DNA of 64,000 nucleotides, taken from positions 2,501 through 66,500 of the forward strand of contig JAHCHG010000009.1 in assembly GCA_026129865.1 (NCBI GenBank), given 5' to 3'. Under the pieces are notes generated by a model. That model saw only the letters and a program-made list of their open reading frames with translations, searched no databases and had not been told where the DNA came from. Below are positions 61,626-64,000 of this stretch, one piece after another; position 1 is the first letter of the stretch, and every line of letters begins with the position of its first letter. Origin of the DNA: Pyrinomonadaceae bacterium (GTDB lineage Bacteria; Acidobacteriota; Blastocatellia; Pyrinomonadales; Pyrinomonadaceae). The translations under genes were made by a program, and so were the position numbers.

Positions 61626-62708
61626 TTATTGCTCCTTCACCTTCCGGACAAAAACCATTTCGCCGTTAAATTTTTCCGCAATATTCGCAGGATTAATTTC
61701 ATATCCGGTTATATCAATAGTTTGAGTTTGCATGCCGCCAACCGTTTCCGACCAGCGAAAAGGAAGCAGCAATCCGTTTACACTTCTGAAATCGGAAAAA
61801 TTTAGCCGATGTTCGACACGCTCGGAATTTCCTGCCTTAAATTCGACAATTTTCTTGTCGTTGACTCCTGAACCGTCTTTTTCAGCTTTAGTGAACCTGG
61901 GAAATCCAACTTCTTCATAGCTGATCATACGCGGCAAATAAGTCGATTTATCCAAAAACAGCTTGAAGCTGGTTTCTCCGGTTTGAACCAAAATTACGCT
62001 GCACGCGTTTCCATCCACCGAAGCTTCGCCCGCAAATTTATATGCAGCGTCGGCATTTTCGGACGCGGTGCCGAGCAAAGCCATTGTCATTCGAAACATT
62101 TCATTGTTTCGATTTCCCGATATATTCTCAAGTTTTACATCGTTTTCAACGACAATCCGCTTACCGTCTTTTGTAACCCATTCCTTTTTCGTCGGACTTA
62201 CATTCTCTGTTACGACCGTTTTAACATCAGCGGTCGAATCGTCGCTTTTGCGAACGGTTATCTTTTTGCCTCCGTCACTGCTTGTCCAGTTAACATCGCC
62301 GTCGCCTTTTTTTACTATGAAAACATCTTTGTCGCCGGATTTGTTTCCTTCGTCATTTCGCAAAATTACGACATCGAAATCTTTCTCCACTATTGCATCA
62401 CCGCCGCCCGGCGTTCCGATGCGAACTATCTTGCTGTACATATTCGGCAGCTGCATGTTGATCTCGACCGAACCGTTCTCGGTTTGCCTCACGCCGTTCT
62501 TTTCGAAAACGTGGGTTGAATTTCCCGAGATAGTCATGCTGCGAACGCTGTTGATATTCGCGTCGCCGCCGATCGCAATGCGCGCAAGGCGAATAAGCTC
62601 GAGCGCCTGCGGATCGGATTTGAACTTAGCACCCGTTCGCTCGACAACCGCGCCTAAACCCAGAAAAAATGTAGACACCAGGATGATCATCAAAAAAAAC
62701 TTTTTCAT
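61626..62708 (-). CDS. Exported protein, possibly LolA-like fold
   Basis: 360 residues from the ATG at 62708, set by GGAGGT four bases upstream. Signal peptide (FFLMIILVSTFFLGLGAVV). The early segment LIRLARIAIGGDANINSVRSMTISGNS recalls exported acidobacterial proteins with a LolA/LppX-like fold that bind lipids; the rest is strand-rich with LNFSDFRSVNGLLLPFRWSETV near the end. No catalytic motif. Identity beyond 'exported, probably lipid- or cofactor-binding' is not supported. Confidence 0.6.
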   Translation of the reverse strand: MKKFFLMIILVSTFFLGLGAVVERTGAKFKSDPQALELIRLARIAIGGDANINSVRSMTISGNSTHVFEKNGVRQTENGSVEINMQLPNMYSKIVRIGTPGGGDAIVEKDFDVVILRNDEGNKSGDKDVFIVKKGDGDVNWTSSDGGKKITVRKSDDSTADVKTVVTENVSPTKKEWVTKDGKRIVVENDVKLENISGNRNNEMFRMTMALLGTASENADAAYKFAGEASVDGNACSVILVQTGETSFKLFLDKSTYLPRMISYEEVGFPRFTKAEKDGSGVNDKKIVEFKAGNSERVEHRLNFSDFRSVNGLLLPFRWSETVGGMQTQTIDITGYEINPANIAEKFNGEMVFVRKVKEQ

Positions 62709-62798
62709 ATTTACCTCCAAATGAATTGAAATTTGTTTTTAGAACCGTACGCATTCTGACAAAAATTTCGACACGGGTGATTAAGACGACGCAAAGAT

Positions 62799-62923
62799 TT
62801 TGTAAAGAATGTAAAAAGTGTCCGCGAAAGTCTGTTTATTCAACTTTCAACGAAAACAATGCAGTTTTGCGGATTTCGCTGCGTTTGTAAAACTCACGCA
62901 AAATGTTTGTAAAGAATGTAAAA
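62799..62923. promoter_or_regulatory. Duplicated 18-base motif, operator candidates
   Basis: TTTGTAAAGAATGTAAAA occurs identically at 62799-62816 and 62906-62923, and TTTGTAAAA again at 62884-62892. Each copy contains two TGTAAA half-sites nine bases apart, the layout of direct-repeat binding sites. They lie between the divergent exported-protein gene and the sensor gene. Confidence 0.55.
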
Positions 62924-62975
62924 TATGCAGCGTTTCTGCGAAATTCGATAAATTTGCATGTTAATATTGGCAGCA

Positions 62976-64000
62976 ATGACCGGTAGTAAAGAAAATTCGT
63001 GGATATTGATCGCAGCCGTTGTATTTTTACTCGGTTTGCTCGTCGTGCTCGCCGGATTTCAATATACCTGGGTTGGTCAAATCAGCGACGCCGAGCGCGA
63101 GCGAATGAAAAACCGCCTGCAGGACGATACGCGCAGATTTGCCGAAGATTTCGACCGCGAGATGCGTTTGGTCTATTTCGGTTTTCAGCTGAATTCCGAA
63201 GATATCGCCGAACCCGATTCGAAGCCGTTCAAAAAGCTCCTTGCAAACTGGCAAAATCAGACGAAATTTCCCGAGCTGGCTGAATCGTTCTATTACCTGT
63301 CGTTTGACGGCTCGGACGACCTGAAGTTTGACGGCGAAAAAGGAAGATTTGAGAAAATCGAATTGCCTGAGAAACTTGCGGCGACAAAGAACCATTTAAG
63401 AACATCCGCCGCGTTTTCGCCGATTCTCGAAGTCGAACACGCTCTCGCAGTGCCGATCTACCCGCCGGAAAGCGGAGTAAAAAGGATCGTTTTGCGCACC
63501 GGAAATTCGGAGGATGAAAACGTTTCGCTCGAATCAAAAATGGAAATGCCGGAAAAATCGGGTGTTTTGATCATTGTTTTGAACCGGCATGCGATCTTTG
63601 AAAGGATCTTGCCGGCAATTTCCGCCAAGTATTTTTCAAATTCCGGCGGCGCGGATTTTAAGGTTGCGGTTACCGATTCGCATAAGAATTTAATCTTCAA
63701 GACCGCTGATCTATCCACAATGTCTCCCGATTCGACCGCCAAACTTTTTAGCGTACAGCCAACCGATTTTGCGTTTTTCAGAAAAGAAGCCGGATTGGTC
63801 GAAAGCGCGGCGTCGGTAAAAAGAAGCACTGTCATAAAAAGTGAAAGCGAATCGTTAAAGTCGAAAAAACCTGAAAAGAGTGAGGTCGTCAGCGTAAATC
63901 TGCAAGGACTCGACGGAAATACGCCTAAAATTGCCGTGTTTGAATCGATGAACGGTAACGGAAACGGAATTTGGACTTTACAGGTACAGCATAGCGCCGG
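62976..64000 (+). CDS. Membrane sensor protein, N-terminal part (cut by window)
   Basis: The frame is open from the ATG at 62976 (or 62958) to the last base, 341 codons without a stop. One membrane segment (WILIAAVVFLLGLLVVLAGF) is followed by a long extracytoplasmic-looking domain with a helix (DAERERMKNRLQDDTRRFAEDF). The region IWTLQVQHSAG at the end resembles the segment just before the second membrane helix of sensor histidine kinases, so a kinase module is expected beyond the window. No kinase motif is visible yet. The duplicated motif upstream may control it. Confidence 0.65.
   Translation, partial: MTGSKENSWILIAAVVFLLGLLVVLAGFQYTWVGQISDAERERMKNRLQDDTRRFAEDFDREMRLVYFGFQLNSEDIAEPDSKPFKKLLANWQNQTKFPELAESFYYLSFDGSDDLKFDGEKGRFEKIELPEKLAATKNHLRTSAAFSPILEVEHALAVPIYPPESGVKRIVLRTGNSEDENVSLESKMEMPEKSGVLIIVLNRHAIFERILPAISAKYFSNSGGADFKVAVTDSHKNLIFKTADLSTMSPDSTAKLFSVQPTDFAFFRKEAGLVESAASVKRSTVIKSESESLKSKKPEKSEVVSVNLQGLDGNTPKIAVFESMNGNGNGIWTLQVQHSA

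Overview
The window looks like chromosomal DNA of an Acidobacteriota bacterium, most likely class Blastocatellia (Pyrinomonadaceae-like). This rests on gene content and style, not on a marker gene: many secreted proteins of unknown function, CadC-type winged-helix/TPR regulators, an S9A prolyl oligopeptidase, several families of short palindromic repeats that sit inside coding sequences, and apparent use of selenocysteine. Base composition is moderate, with clearly AT-richer islands near 2.1-3.3 kb and 29.4-32.1 kb. No rRNA, tRNA, CRISPR array, transposase or prophage was seen.

Layout. 1-6.3 kb: TgpA-like transglutaminase, an AT-rich insert (two tiny membrane proteins, a broken duplicate of the rimO 5' end, a PIN-domain toxin-antitoxin pair), rimO, pgpA and a DUF1835 protein. 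6.3-15.1 kb: prolyl oligopeptidase, a GGDEF-EAL membrane protein, a secreted octapeptide-repeat protein (GIIMSG) facing a winged-helix/TPR regulator, and a cysteine desulfurase. 15.3-28.2 kb: radical SAM/SPASM, MGDG-synthase-like glycosyltransferase, SDR, ferritin-like protein, suhB, accD-folC-gpmA, DUF4197, UPF0126 channel, uvrA. 28.2-32.1 kb: accessory island with a decayed secreted-protein gene, a second PIN toxin-antitoxin pair and the two-gene tcmP / Gp37-Gp68 (DUF5131) system. 32.1-37.3 kb: a molybdopterin oxidoreductase operon (catalytic subunit plus fused ferredoxin-NrfD subunit), interrupted by a GxxExxY cassette with terminal inverted repeats and carrying two in-frame repeat insertions. 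37.6-44.5 kb: secreted coiled-coil protein, pdxJ, GT2, CtpA-type protease, two selenoprotein genes (a peroxiredoxin and a GrdB/PrdB-family protein) and pfkA. 44.5-55.3 kb: greA, a CDP-alcohol phosphotransferase block, accC, NlpC/P60, ErpA-like, Mrp, UDG, ygfZ, Uma2 and two paralogous secreted proteins built from four copies of one module. 55.3-64 kb: a four-helix-bundle (IVP) gene bracketed by a perfect inverted repeat, ypdA-like reductase, GNAT, recQ, two MITE-like palindromes, an EEP-family protein, a LolA-like secreted protein and the start of a membrane sensor protein cut by the window end.

The most notable observations are: (i) two neighbouring genes with in-frame UGA at the catalytic position, each followed by a plausible bacterial SECIS hairpin; (ii) accessory genes (GxxExxY, IVP, and perhaps a three-gene lipid block) bracketed by inverted repeats, suggesting mobile single-gene cassettes without a transposase; (iii) palindromic elements tolerated in frame inside a molybdoenzyme; (iv) the secreted GIIMSG repeat protein with its neighbouring regulator; and (v) the tcmP/DUF5131 pair. 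All functions are read from sequence motifs without database searches.
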